DNA from: Colivicinus sp963607765
GTDB taxonomy: Bacteria; Bacillota_I; Bacilli_A; Erysipelotrichales; Erysipelotrichaceae
Direction of reading: 5' to 3'
DNA length: 64,000 bases
NCBI GenBank assembly: GCA_963607765.1
Contig: CAVDDT010000034.1
Span: 1 to 64,000, forward strand
The translations under genes were made by a program, and so were the position numbers. The notes under the pieces are model-generated. The model had not been told where the DNA came from and did not search any database. It worked only from the letters and a program-made list of their open reading frames with translations. Positions within the stretch are counted from its first letter, which is position 1; every line of letters begins with the position of its first letter. Shown here in pieces: positions 1 to 9,150 of the stretch.

Positions 1-30
1 ATGTCTCTTTTTGTTAAAATAATAGTGCAT

Positions 31-576
31 ATGGAATTCGCATTAAGAAAGAAAATAAGTGGTACAAAGATTGCAGCTACTAGAAAAAAACTAAAGTTAA
101 CACAAGAAGAATTTGCGAACTTTTGTGGTGTATCTAAAAAGACAATACAACGTTTCGAAAATAGTGATGAAGTAAGTGGAGAGATTGTAACTATTATTGA
201 TATTTTAAATAAGAAAGGCGATTTATTGGATGAGCTTGTTGTTCCAAGTATGAGCAACGATTTTCCAATAAGACTCTATTACTATAAAGAAGATATTTTA
301 TGCACAACAATTGATGTTGATGAAATTAATCAAAGAGTAAAAATCAAAAACTATGGAGTTGTATATAGCGATTGTGCTTTTGGGAATAATCAGCATCCTA
401 GTTATTTGGATTATCTCGATTTTTTAAAAAGCAGATGTTTTCCAGAAGAAAGAGATAAGATGAAATTATTACTAAGTGATTTAAATCTTCCCTTTTATGA
501 TCCTTTTATGATTATCGAAAAGACAAAAGGTAGAATGGCTGAAGATGATTATTGGATAGATATAAAGAGGATATAA
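31..576 (+). CDS. XRE-family HTH regulator, antitoxin-like
   Basis: An HTH_XRE domain occupies roughly residues 12-60 of this 181-residue protein (KLTQEEFANFCGVSKKTIQR). The C-terminal half has a conserved-looking block (CFPEERDKMK, then LPFYDPFMIIEKTKGRMAED) that I recall from regulators paired with HipA-like kinases. The next gene is such a kinase relic, which fits a HipB-like antitoxin or autorepressor. Neither ATG at 31 nor ATG at 1 has a visible Shine-Dalgarno sequence. I prefer 31, but the frame is open to base 1 and the true start could lie outside the window. DNA binding is well supported; the antitoxin role is inference. Confidence 0.75.
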   Translation: MEFALRKKISGTKIAATRKKLKLTQEEFANFCGVSKKTIQRFENSDEVSGEIVTIIDILNKKGDLLDELVVPSMSNDFPIRLYYYKEDILCTTIDVDEINQRVKIKNYGVVYSDCAFGNNQHPSYLDYLDFLKSRCFPEERDKMKLLLSDLNLPFYDPFMIIEKTKGRMAEDDYWIDIKRI

Positions 577-578
577 AT

Positions 579-1393
579 ATGGTTGAACTTTTTAGTAAAG
601 ATGAATATACAAATGCTAGGCAATCATCAAAGGGCAATCAACTGAAATGGGAAAATAATAATATTTGGTATAAAGCAGATTATGCAGGATATGAAGGTTT
701 AGCTGAGTATATGGTTTCACATTTGCTTAGTCTTTCTTCTTTGGATAAGAATGAATTTGTTTTGTATGATTTAGAAAGTATTTCTTATAATGACAATTCT
801 TATAGAGGCTGTAGAAGCAATGGCTTTTTAAAAGAAGGCGAAACACTTATTACTTTAGAGAGACTATTTAAGGAAAAATATGGAAAGAGTCTTTAACAAA
901 GCGTTTTTAAGATACAAGGTGTTGATAAACGAATAGAGTTTGTGGTAAATAGTGTAGTTAATATTACTAATTTGACTGATTTTAAAGATTATTTTTCAAA
1001 GATTATTACGATTGATGCACTTTTTTAAACGAAGATAGGCACATGCACAATATTGCCGTAATAAGAAAAAGCAATGGCAGATATAAACTGTGTCCAATTT
1101 TTGATAATGGAGCTTGTCTAATGTCTGACATAACGTTTGATTATCCATTATCTAAGGATACATTTAAGTTAATTGATAAGGTTAAATCAAAGACTGTGGC
1201 GATAGATTTTAATGAACAATTAGAGGAATGTGAAAAACTGTTTGGGAATAATGTTAAATTTAGTTGGAATAGAAATGATATAGTAAAACTTTTGAATAAT
1301 GCTGATATCTATCCTGATGAAATAAAGAAACGTGTTTATGATGTTTTGATAGAACAAAAAAGAAAGTATAGTTATTTATTTACTGGTAAATAG
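579..1393 (+). pseudogene. HipA-like kinase, frameshifted relic
   Basis: Three frames read end to end give one HipA-like protein of about 270 residues. The N-terminal part runs from ATG 579 (after a GAGG sequence) to a stop at 894-896. The middle part, in another frame, continues NKAFLRYK and then DKRIEFVVNS. The C-terminal part is open to 1393 and holds the kinase catalytic region: LNEDRH-x2-N followed by LCPIFDNG, equivalent to the catalytic and metal-binding Asp/Asn of HipA. At least three single-base shifts are needed, near 893, near 921 and in the T-run near 1021. It is probably dead, leaving the upstream regulator orphaned. Sequencing error is unlikely for three shifts within 130 bases. 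Confidence 0.75.
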
Positions 1394-1394
1394 A

Positions 1395-1427
1395 AGAATA
1401 GTATGAACTATTCTAATTATTTTTTTG
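1395..1427 (+). terminator. Rho-independent terminator
   Basis: Perfect 8-bp stem AGAATAGT/ACTATTCT with loop ATGA, followed by AATTATTTTTTT. It closes the HipA-like relic and insulates the dipeptidase gene. Confidence 0.75.
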
Positions 1428-1459
1428 TATTAGAATAGGTTATATATAAGGAGAAAATT

Positions 1460-2935
1460 ATGGCTTGTACAACAATTTTAGTAGGCAAGAAGGCATCATA
1501 TGATGGTTCTTGTATTATTGCGCGTAATGATGATTCGGGCGCAGGAAATTATACTCCAAAAAAGTATGTGATTATTAATCCAAAGGATCAGCCAAGAAAA
1601 TATACTACTTGTATTTCTCATCTAACAATTGATCTTGAAGATAATCCCTTAACTTATTCAGCTACCCCAAATGTTAATAGAGAACATGGAATTTGGTGTG
1701 CTGCTGGTGTTAATAGTTTAAATGTGGCAATGAGTGCAACGGAGACTATTACGTCTAATCCTAGAGTGCTTGGAGCTGATCCTCTTGTGAATTATATAAA
1801 GGGTGATGGCAAGAAAAAGGACATTCCAGGTGGAATTGGTGAAGAGGATATTGTTCATATCATTTTGCCTTATATTAAAAGTGCCAGAGAAGGTGTTATT
1901 AGACTTGGCTCTATGCTTGAAAAATACGGCACTTATGAAATGAATGGTATTGCTTTTGCGGATGAGAAAGAAATTTGGTGGTTAGAGACTGTTGGTGGAC
2001 ATCATTTCTTGGCTAAAAGAGTTGAAGATGATGAATATGTTGTGATGCCAAATCAATTTGGCATGGATGAGTATGACTTAGATGATGGCGTCGGCAAACA
2101 AGTTAAGCATATTTGTTCAAAGGATATGAAGGAATTTATCAAAGATAATCATTTAGATTTAAGCAATGATGATTATTTCAATCCAAGATTAGCCTTTGGT
2201 TCTCATGATGATTCTGATCATATCTATAACACACCTAGAGCTTGGTATATGCTTAAGTACTTTAATCCAACTTTCTGTGATTGGGAAAGCGATTATAGGC
2301 CTGAGGATGATGATCTCCCATTTAGTATGGTTCCTGAAAGAAAGATTACTATCGAGGATGTTAAATATATTCTATCTAGCCATTTCCAAGGAACTCCATA
2401 TGACCCATATTTAAGCTATGGTGATAAAAGCTTAGCTGGAAAGTACCGTAGTATTGGTGTAAATCGTACTGATGATTTAGAGATTATTCAATTAAGGCCT
2501 TATGGAAACAAGATGACAAGGCCAATTGAGTGGCAAGCTTTTGGTTCTAATGTGTTTAATGTTTGTATACCACAATATACATGTGTAGATAAAAGTCCTA
2601 GTTATTTAAATTGCACAACTGAGAATGTAGATACTAATAGTTTTTATTGGGTAAGTAGATTAATTGGTGCGATGGCTGATGCATCTTATAAAGACAGTTT
2701 AAATACCATTGAGAGGTATCAATTGGCTGGGGCATCTTTGGGCAATAAACTAATTAATGAATATGATAAGCAATTTAGTAAGCTAAAAAAGAAAGAGGAT
2801 ATTTCCAAGTTAGCTATTAAGGCTAATCAAAATATTTGTGATGAGTTTGAAAAGTTAAGTAAGGATACTTTGAATAAGGTTCTTAAGTCTTGCAGCAATA
2901 AGATGAAGAATGCTTTTTCTAGAAGTGATGCATAA
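1460..2935 (+). CDS. C69-family dipeptidase
   Basis: This 491-residue N-terminal nucleophile hydrolase belongs to peptidase family C69 (PepD-like), which cleaves dipeptides. The protein begins MACTT, so Cys3 (or Cys2 after Met removal) is the expected nucleophile exposed by N-terminal processing. It is followed by SYDGSCIIARNDDSG, the typical family opening. The length matches the usual 460-500 residues. I see no signal peptide, so it should be cytoplasmic and process imported peptides. The start is fixed by AAGGAG at 1449. It stands alone between two terminators. Family is confident; substrate is not resolvable. Confidence 0.9.
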   Translation: MACTTILVGKKASYDGSCIIARNDDSGAGNYTPKKYVIINPKDQPRKYTTCISHLTIDLEDNPLTYSATPNVNREHGIWCAAGVNSLNVAMSATETITSNPRVLGADPLVNYIKGDGKKKDIPGGIGEEDIVHIILPYIKSAREGVIRLGSMLEKYGTYEMNGIAFADEKEIWWLETVGGHHFLAKRVEDDEYVVMPNQFGMDEYDLDDGVGKQVKHICSKDMKEFIKDNHLDLSNDDYFNPRLAFGSHDDSDHIYNTPRAWYMLKYFNPTFCDWESDYRPEDDDLPFSMVPERKITIEDVKYILSSHFQGTPYDPYLSYGDKSLAGKYRSIGVNRTDDLEIIQLRPYGNKMTRPIEWQAFGSNVFNVCIPQYTCVDKSPSYLNCTTENVDTNSFYWVSRLIGAMADASYKDSLNTIERYQLAGASLGNKLINEYDKQFSKLKKKEDISKLAIKANQNICDEFEKLSKDTLNKVLKSCSNKMKNAFSRSDA

Positions 2936-3020
2936 ATTAAAACTTTCACGCAGTTTACACAATTGGATGGTACATTAATAACAGTAAAAGAAATAATTTT
3001 TTCATTAAAACCTTCCAAAT

Positions 3021-3046
3021 GTAAAAAAGCCTAACGGCTTTTTTAC
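3021..3046 (+). terminator. Rho-independent terminator
   Basis: Perfect 11-bp stem GTAAAAAAGCC/GGCTTTTTTAC with loop TAAC, placed 86 bases after the dipeptidase stop. The A-run on the 5' side makes it symmetrical, so it may work in both directions. Confidence 0.8.
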
Positions 3047-3087
3047 TTTACACAAATATATTAAAATGATTTCGGAGGATTATTCTT

Positions 3088-3963
3088 ATGAGTAAATATA
3101 TTATTACATGTTGTTCAACCGTTGACTTGTCTGATGAACTATTGAAGAAGAGAAATATACCTTATGTTAGTTTTACATTTACTGCAGATGGTAAAACATA
3201 TAAAGATGATTATGGTAAATCTTATCCAATCGATAAGTTTTATAAAGATGTAAGCAATGGTATGCAGCCTATCACATCTCAAGTTAATGTTGATGATTAT
3301 ATTCAATTTTTTGAGCCTTATTTAAAAGATGGCTATGATGTTCTTCATTTAACTTTATCAAGTGGCATTTCCGGTACTGTTAATAGTGCTAATGGTGCTG
3401 CGGCTATTTTGAACGATCAATATGAGGCCAAAGTTCATGTTGTTGATACTTTGTGTGCTAGCTCTGGCTATGGTTTAATTGTTACACTTGCGAAAAATAA
3501 TTATGATGATGGCATGTCTCTTGAAGATAACATTGCTTGGATTAATGAAAATAAGACAAAGATTATTCACTGGTTCTTCTCTACGGATTTAAGTTCGTTT
3601 ATTAGAGGTGGAAGAATTTCTAAGACTGCTGGTTTCTTTGCGGGAGCACTTCAAATTTGCCCATTAATGTGTGTATCTAAGGTTGGCAAGCTTGAGGTTC
3701 TTGAAAAAATCAGAACTAAGAAAAAAGCTATGAAGGCCGTGGTTGAAAAAATGTATGAGGAAGTTGGTCCTGAATATGATGGCCTTGTCTATATTTCTAA
3801 TTCAGCTTGTAGAGAAGACGCTGAAACTCTTGCGGCTATGATTGAGGATACTTTCAAGAATGTTAAGGAAGTTGAAATCTTTGATATTGGCACAGTAATT
3901 GGCACTCATACTGGTGTTGGTACCGTCGCAACGTTCTATGTTGGCAAACAAAGGGCTGTCTAA
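3088..3963 (+). CDS. DegV family fatty-acid-binding protein
   Basis: A 291-residue DegV/FakB-type protein. Members bind a fatty acid and present it to the FakA kinase for phosphorylation and phospholipid synthesis. Family landmarks are CCSTVDLSDELL at the N-terminus (normally DSTxDL), TSQVNVDDY, SSGISGTVNSA in the ligand-binding region, and RGGRISKTAGF later. Length is normal. The start follows CGGAGGA at 3074. No fakA-like gene is in the window. The first motif has Cys-Cys where Asp is common, a small deviation. The gene has its own terminator and seems monocistronic. Confidence 0.9.
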   Translation: MSKYIITCCSTVDLSDELLKKRNIPYVSFTFTADGKTYKDDYGKSYPIDKFYKDVSNGMQPITSQVNVDDYIQFFEPYLKDGYDVLHLTLSSGISGTVNSANGAAAILNDQYEAKVHVVDTLCASSGYGLIVTLAKNNYDDGMSLEDNIAWINENKTKIIHWFFSTDLSSFIRGGRISKTAGFFAGALQICPLMCVSKVGKLEVLEKIRTKKKAMKAVVEKMYEEVGPEYDGLVYISNSACREDAETLAAMIEDTFKNVKEVEIFDIGTVIGTHTGVGTVATFYVGKQRAV

Positions 3964-3986
3964 AGAAAAAACTAATTGAATATTAT

Positions 3987-4016
3987 AAAGCATCTATCGA
4001 GTGGTAGATGCTTTTT
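3987..4016 (+). terminator. Rho-independent terminator after degV
   Basis: 10-bp stem AAAGCATCTA/TAGATGCTTT followed by a short T-run, just after the DegV stop codon. Confidence 0.8.
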
Positions 4017-4242
4017 AAAAAGAAAAGGCTACATTTGTAGCCAATCTTTTGTTTATATTTTATAAAGGGGGGATATTCGTAAAGTCTTAATCACTTTACA
4101 ATTTATATAGTAAATATCTAATGTGAACTCTTTATGTAGAAAATGTGAAAGTTTTGTGAGAATTAAAAATGATAATTTGCGCGAAAATGGTTTGATGACA
4201 TTGTCTAACAATCTATTTAAGTGCTTTTTGTAAAGTTTGTGG
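4017..4242. other. Intergenic region with two hairpins
   Basis: No credible gene. GGCTAC/GTAGCC (4027-4042, loop ATTT) is a perfect hairpin whose better T-run lies on the - strand. A second inverted repeat, GTAAAG/CTTTAC, sits at 4079-4099. Between them is AAAGGGGGGAT (4064-4074), a strong ribosome-binding-like sequence with no ATG, GTG or TTG start at the right distance; only an 11-codon frame from ATT at 4075 follows. Function unknown. Confidence 0.4.
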
Positions 4243-4250
4243 TGTAAACT
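4243..4250 (+). promoter_or_regulatory. Candidate ychF -10 (leaderless)
   Basis: TG followed by TAAACT, with 6 bases between the box and the ychF ATG. The box is only 4/6 to consensus and no good -35 is visible. It is supported mainly because the same spacing recurs at other genes here. Confidence 0.35.
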
Positions 4251-4256
4251 AATATT

Positions 4257-5360
4257 ATGAGTTTAACTGCAGGAATTATTGGACTGCCTAATGTAGGTAA
4301 GTCAACTTTATTTAACGCTATAACAAATTCAAGAGTTGAGGCAGCTAATTATCCTTTTGCGACTATTGAACCAAATGTCGGTGTAGTAGAAGTAAAGGAT
4401 GAGAGATTAGTTAATTTAGCTAAAATATTTGAACCAGAAAGGACTATTTTCACAACTTTTGAATTTACTGATATCGCTGGTCTTGTTAAGGGTGCTAGTA
4501 CTGGTGAAGGACTTGGAAATAAGTTTCTAGCTAATATTAGAGAAGTGGATGCGATTTGTCACGTTGTTAGATGTTTTGAAGATAATGATATTCAACATGT
4601 CTACAATCGTATTGATCCAGTTGATGATATTGAGATTATCAACTATGAATTAATCATGGCTGATATGGCTACTTGTGAGAATAGAATTTCTAAGGTAGAA
4701 AAGAAGGCTTTGACTACTAAGGATAAGGAGTCAATGTTTGAATATAATATTCTAAAGAGAATCCACGAGGCTTTAGGTAAGTCAATGCTTGTAAGACAAT
4801 TAGAGTTTAATGATGAGGAGAAAGCTTATATTAAACAATTTTGTTTCTTAACTGCTAAGCCTGTTATTTATATCGGAAATATTAAGGAAGAAGAGATTAA
4901 TGATCCTGATTCTAATCCTCATTTTGTTGCCTTAAAGGAATATGCAGCTAAGGAAAATAGCGAAGTAGTTCCCATTAGTGCACATATCGAAGAAGAATTA
5001 AGCGATTTAAGTAAAGAAGATAAAGAGTCTTTCTTAAATGATTTGGGTATTAATCATTCTGGATTAGATGAACTTATTTTAAAGGCTTATAAGACGCTAG
5101 GATTAAAGACTTTCTTTACTGTAGGAAAGGATGAATGTCGTGGTTGGACATTTACTGAAGGCATGAAGGCTCCAGATTGTGCTGGTGTCATCCATACAGA
5201 TTTCAAGAGAGGTTTTATCAAGGCTGAGGTTTATGCTTATGATGATATGATGGAATATAAGTCGGAGGCTAAGCTTAAGGAAGCTGGTAAGATTAGACAA
5301 GAGGGTAAAGAGTATCTTGTGAAAGATGGCGATGTTATCTTCTTTAAATTTAATGTATAA
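4257..5360 (+). CDS. ychF: Redox-regulated ATPase YchF (OLA1 family)
   Basis: A 367-residue P-loop NTPase of the OBG class that prefers ATP and binds ribosomes. G1 is GLPNVGKST at residues 7-15, followed by DIAGLVKGAS (G3 region). The C-terminal TGS domain ends with the family's usual FKFNV. Length is typical. There is no Shine-Dalgarno sequence; the ATG sits 6 bases after a weak -10, so the mRNA may be leaderless. A terminator follows directly. Confidence 0.96.
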   Translation: MSLTAGIIGLPNVGKSTLFNAITNSRVEAANYPFATIEPNVGVVEVKDERLVNLAKIFEPERTIFTTFEFTDIAGLVKGASTGEGLGNKFLANIREVDAICHVVRCFEDNDIQHVYNRIDPVDDIEIINYELIMADMATCENRISKVEKKALTTKDKESMFEYNILKRIHEALGKSMLVRQLEFNDEEKAYIKQFCFLTAKPVIYIGNIKEEEINDPDSNPHFVALKEYAAKENSEVVPISAHIEEELSDLSKEDKESFLNDLGINHSGLDELILKAYKTLGLKTFFTVGKDECRGWTFTEGMKAPDCAGVIHTDFKRGFIKAEVYAYDDMMEYKSEAKLKEAGKIRQEGKEYLVKDGDVIFFKFNV

Positions 5361-5361
5361 T
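5354..5361 (+). promoter_or_regulatory. Candidate tilS promoter inside ychF stop
   Basis: TGTATAAT overlaps the ychF stop codon (GTA TAA T). The predicted start near 5368 falls inside the ychF terminator stem, so a transcript from here would lack the 5' half of that hairpin. No strong -35 is seen. Confidence 0.4.
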
Positions 5362-5362
5362 T

Positions 5363-5383
5363 AAGGCCCGTTAGGGCTTTTTT
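5363..5383 (+). terminator. ychF terminator abutting tilS
   Basis: Stem AAGGCCC/GGGCTTT (one G-T pair) with loop GTTA and six T. The T-run ends 3 bases before the tilS ATG. Confidence 0.8.
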
Positions 5384-5386
5384 ATT

Positions 5387-6565
5387 ATGGATAACAAGAA
5401 AAAAGTATTAGTCGCATGTTCGGGCGGGCCAGATTCAATGGCTCTTTTAGACATGTATAAAGATAAGTATGATTGTAGTGTTGCTCATGTGAATTATCAT
5501 CATCGTAATAGTGCCTTAAGAGATGAGAATATTGTTAGAGATTATTGCCTTAAATATAATATTCCTTTTTATAAGAAAGATTATGTTGAAAGTAAGGGCA
5601 ATTTCCAAGAAAAGGCTAGAGAATTTAGATATGAATTTTTTAAAGAATTGTGCGATAAGCATAACTTAAGTTTTGTTTTGGTTGCCCATCATAAAGATGA
5701 TTTAATTGAAACTTATCTTTTTCAAAAAAAGAGAAATAGTCATGTTTATTACTATGGCTTAAAGAGCAATGTGAATATTTATGGTGTCAATGTAAGAAGG
5801 CCTTTGCTTAGTAAGACAAAAAAGGATTTAGAGGAATATTGTGTTAGTCATAATCTTGAATATGGAATTGATGAATCTAATTTGGGCGATGAATTTTCAC
5901 GCAATAAGATAAGGCATAGTGTTATTGATAAGATGTCCATAAAAGAAAAAAATAAGCTTGTCAGGGAAATTAGAGATGTTAATAGGAAGAATGATTTATT
6001 AAATAAAGAATGTAGAACTTTTATTAATAAAAGAACTAAGATTGATTTTGATGAATTTATTAAGTATCCTGATTTAAAAAGATTGATTAGAATGTTTGTG
6101 GGAATTAGCCTTTCAAGCAAACAGTCTGATGAGCTTATTAGGCAACTAAAGAGTACTAATAGTTTTGAGATACTAATTGAAGATCGATATTTGTGTAAGG
6201 AATATGGATATATAGAAGTTTATAAAAAAGAAGATGATTACACTTATTCTTTTGATTCTATTTCTTGTTTTAAATGTAAATATTTTAAATTGTCTAAAAA
6301 AGGAAGCAGTAAAGAAGGCGTTACTTTAAGTGAAAATGATTTTCCAATTACTATTAGAAATTTTAGAGATGGGGATTTTATTTTGATGAGATATGGGACG
6401 AAAAAAATTAGTCGTTTTTTTATCGATAATAAGATTTCTAGTAGGGAAAGAAAGGTGTGGCCAATTATGTTTAATAAAGATGGGAGTGCTATTTTAGTGC
6501 CAAAAATAGGCTGTAATAGACATCATTATTCTATTAAACACAACTTATATATGATAAAATCTTAA
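5387..6565 (+). CDS. tilS: tRNA(Ile)-lysidine synthetase
   Basis: TilS converts C34 of the CAU anticodon of tRNA-Ile to lysidine using ATP and lysine. The PP-loop motif SGGPDS lies at residues 12-17, and HHRNSALRDEN and AHHKDD follow as expected. The protein is 392 residues, a little shorter than many homologues, with a C-terminal region that keeps FRDGDFI and a basic tail. The ATG follows the ychF terminator by 3 bases and has no strong Shine-Dalgarno sequence. It is followed by hpt and ftsH in the order familiar from Bacillus. Confidence 0.95.
   Translation: MDNKKKVLVACSGGPDSMALLDMYKDKYDCSVAHVNYHHRNSALRDENIVRDYCLKYNIPFYKKDYVESKGNFQEKAREFRYEFFKELCDKHNLSFVLVAHHKDDLIETYLFQKKRNSHVYYYGLKSNVNIYGVNVRRPLLSKTKKDLEEYCVSHNLEYGIDESNLGDEFSRNKIRHSVIDKMSIKEKNKLVREIRDVNRKNDLLNKECRTFINKRTKIDFDEFIKYPDLKRLIRMFVGISLSSKQSDELIRQLKSTNSFEILIEDRYLCKEYGYIEVYKKEDDYTYSFDSISCFKCKYFKLSKKGSSKEGVTLSENDFPITIRNFRDGDFILMRYGTKKISRFFIDNKISSRERKVWPIMFNKDGSAILVPKIGCNRHHYSIKHNLYMIKS
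6554..6562 (+). promoter_or_regulatory. Candidate hpt -10 (extended)
   Basis: TGATAAAAT (TGn-TAAAAT) within the 3' end of tilS. Transcription would begin near 6569, leaving a leader of about 20 bases with the GAAGGG ribosome-binding site. It allows hpt-ftsH expression independent of tilS. Confidence 0.35.
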
Positions 6566-6588
6566 TATTAAGTGAAGGGTAAAAGTTT

Positions 6589-7122
6589 ATGCATAAGGAT
6601 GTAGAAAAAATACTTGTTAGTGAAGAAGAAATCGAAAATAGAAGTAGAGAACTAGCTAAAGAAATTAGCAACTATTATAAAGAAAAGAATTCAATTCCAG
6701 TAGTAGTTGGACTATTAAAGGGATCTGTTCCTTTTATGATGAGCCTTGTGATGAAAATGGAATGTGATCTTGAAATAGATTTTATGGATGTTTCTAGTTA
6801 TAGTGGAACAGCTTCCGTAGAAGTAAAAATCAATAAAGATATCAATACTTCAGTTATTGATAGAGATATCTTGATTGTAGAGGACATTATTGATACTGGT
6901 AAAACTTTAGAGAAAGTTATCGAGTTATTCAAGCATAAAGGGGCTAAGGATATTAAGATTGCGACTTTGCTAGATAAGCCATCTAGAAGAGAAAAGGATA
7001 TTAAGGGTGACTACATCGGCTTTGAAGTACCTGATGAGTTCGTTATTGGTTTTGGACTTGACTATAACCAAAAATACCGTAATCTTCCTTATGTTGGTGT
7101 TATTAAGAAAGAAGCTATATAG
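6589..7122 (+). CDS. hpt: Hypoxanthine phosphoribosyltransferase
   Basis: Purine salvage enzyme that joins hypoxanthine or guanine to PRPP. The PRPP-binding motif is VEDIIDTGKT (residues about 101-110), preceded by VVVGLLKGSVPFM and DFMDVSSY, as in bacterial Hpt. At 177 residues it is full length. GAAGGG precedes the ATG. It lies between tilS and ftsH with a 12-base gap to ftsH, so these are probably cotranscribed. Confidence 0.95.
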   Translation: MHKDVEKILVSEEEIENRSRELAKEISNYYKEKNSIPVVVGLLKGSVPFMMSLVMKMECDLEIDFMDVSSYSGTASVEVKINKDINTSVIDRDILIVEDIIDTGKTLEKVIELFKHKGAKDIKIATLLDKPSRREKDIKGDYIGFEVPDEFVIGFGLDYNQKYRNLPYVGVIKKEAI

Positions 7123-7134
7123 TTGGAGGAATAG

Positions 7135-9150
7135 ATGAATAAACAAAACAACAAAAAGCCAAATATAGGGTCTTATCTTCCCTATTTAATCGCTATTGCG
7201 TTCTTGGTGGCAATGTTTTTCACAAATCCATTGTCTACAAGCACAACGGTTGCGGTTGATTACACAGAATTAAATAAGATTTTAGAGACTAAGACAGTTA
7301 CTGATGCAAGTTTAACCGTCGATGACAATATTGTTTCGGTTGCTGGTACTTATGAAGAAAACGGCGTTAAGAAGGCGTTTACTTCTGAGGTTGCGAAAAC
7401 AGATCTTTCTGTTGATGAACTAATCAGTAAATTAAATGAGTCTAACGCGAATATCACAATTGAGGATGCAAATCAATCTAGTATTCTAATTACATTATTA
7501 AGTTCTATTTTACCGATTGTTATATTTGCGGCACTTGGCATGCTTATGATTAGTAAAATGGGTGCTGCTAGCGGTAATAACAAGGCATTTGAATTTTCAA
7601 AGTCTCGTGCTAGAAAAGAAGATAACATTAAGGTTAGATTTTCTGATGTAGCAGGCTGTGATGAAGAAAAAGAGGAAATGGCTGAAATCATCGAATATCT
7701 AAAGACACCTAAAAAGTTTGCAGCTATGGGTGCTAGAATTCCAAAGGGTATTCTAATGGTGGGTTCTCCTGGTACTGGTAAGACATTGCTTGCTAAGGCT
7801 GTAGCTGGAGAAGCTAATGTTCCTTTCTATTCAATTTCTGGTTCAGATTTCGTTGAAATGTTTGTCGGCGTTGGTGCTAGTAGAGTTAGAGACATGTTTA
7901 AGCAAGCTAAAGCAACTGCTCCTTGTATGATTTTTATTGATGAAATCGATGCGGTTGGTAGACAACGTGGAGCTGGTATGGGCGGCGGACATGATGAAAG
8001 AGAACAAACTCTTAACCAAATGTTAGTTGAAATGGATGGTATGTCTGATAATAGTGGTGTCGTGGTTATTGCCGCAACAAATAGACCAGATGTACTAGAT
8101 CCTGCTTTATTAAGACCCGGTAGATTTGATAGACAAATTACAGTTTCTTTACCTGACTTAAAGGGAAGAGAAGCTATCTTAAAAGTTCATGCACGTAATA
8201 AGAAGATTGCAGAAGATGTTGATCTTGAGGCTCTTGCTAGAAGAACTCCTGGTTTCTCTGGTGCTGATCTTGAAAATGTATTGAATGAAGCAGCTATTTT
8301 AACTGTTAGAGAAAAGAAGACAGTTATTGATACTCCTCAAATTGATGAGGCTATCGATAGAGTTATGATGGGTCCTGCTAAGAAGAGCAGAACTTATGAT
8401 GAACATACTAAGAAGCTTGTTGCCTACCATGAGGCAGGACATGCGATTGTTGGTTTAAATCTTCCAGATGGTGCTATTGTTCAAAAGGTTACAATTATTC
8501 CACGTGGTAATGCTGGCGGTTATAATTTGATTACTCCTAGAAAAGAAAAGATTTTAAATTCTAAGAAAGAATTAGTAGATACTATTACTTCTTATATGGG
8601 CGGTAGGGCTGCTGAAGAAATTTTCTTTGATGATATTACTACTGGTGCTAGCAATGATATTCAACAAGCAACTCGTATTGCGAAGGATATGGTAACTACT
8701 TACGGTATGTCTGATTTAGGCCCAGTTCAATATAACAGTGGCAATTCTACAGTATTCCTTGGTAGAGACTATAACTCTCCTGCAAATGCTAGTAGCCAAG
8801 TTGCTTATGAGATTGATATTGAAGTTAGAAAGATTATTGATTCTTGTCATGAGCTTGCTAAAAAGATTATCAATGAACATAAGGATGACTTGATTAAGAT
8901 TGCAGAAGCTTTAATTGCTCAAGAAACTATTACTGCTGAAGAAATTACTGATGTCTTAAGTGGCAAATTAGTTGTAAAGGATGGAAAGCTTGTTAAGAGT
9001 GATAAAGGCGAGGATGTGAAAGTAGAAGAATCTAGCGAAGTGGTTGCTGAAGTAAATGAAGCTAGTGAAATATTAAGCACCCCTGCTCCTGCTAAGAAGC
9101 CTCGTAAGCCTAGAAAGCCAGCAGCTAAAAAGGAAAAGAAAGATGAATGA
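7135..9150 (+). CDS. ftsH: ATP-dependent zinc metalloprotease FtsH
   Basis: Membrane-bound AAA protease that degrades misfolded and regulatory membrane proteins as a hexamer. Two membrane segments (about 13-31 and 117-139) flank an extracytoplasmic domain. Walker A is GSPGTGKT at 210-217 (Ser where Pro is usual), Walker B is MIFIDEIDA, and the second region of homology is RPDVLDPALLRPGRFD. The zinc site HEAGH is at 432-436. The C-terminus is a Lys/Pro/Ala-rich tail with PRKPRKP, longer than the protease core needs. GGAGG precedes the ATG. It overlaps the next small gene by 8 bases. Confidence 0.97.
   Translation: MNKQNNKKPNIGSYLPYLIAIAFLVAMFFTNPLSTSTTVAVDYTELNKILETKTVTDASLTVDDNIVSVAGTYEENGVKKAFTSEVAKTDLSVDELISKLNESNANITIEDANQSSILITLLSSILPIVIFAALGMLMISKMGAASGNNKAFEFSKSRARKEDNIKVRFSDVAGCDEEKEEMAEIIEYLKTPKKFAAMGARIPKGILMVGSPGTGKTLLAKAVAGEANVPFYSISGSDFVEMFVGVGASRVRDMFKQAKATAPCMIFIDEIDAVGRQRGAGMGGGHDEREQTLNQMLVEMDGMSDNSGVVVIAATNRPDVLDPALLRPGRFDRQITVSLPDLKGREAILKVHARNKKIAEDVDLEALARRTPGFSGADLENVLNEAAILTVREKKTVIDTPQIDEAIDRVMMGPAKKSRTYDEHTKKLVAYHEAGHAIVGLNLPDGAIVQKVTIIPRGNAGGYNLITPRKEKILNSKKELVDTITSYMGGRAAEEIFFDDITTGASNDIQQATRIAKDMVTTYGMSDLGPVQYNSGNSTVFLGRDYNSPANASSQVAYEIDIEVRKIIDSCHELAKKIINEHKDDLIKIAEALIAQETITAEEITDVLSGKLVVKDGKLVKSDKGEDVKVEESSEVVAEVNEASEILSTPAPAKKPRKPRKPAAKKEKKDE

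Noticed and set aside
2936..3020. Open stretch after the dipeptidase as a gene relic
   Set aside because: No start, no ribosome-binding site and no recognisable family.
4250..4255. TAATAT as the ychF -10
   Set aside because: It would start RNA inside the gene; TAAACT six bases before the ATG fits better.
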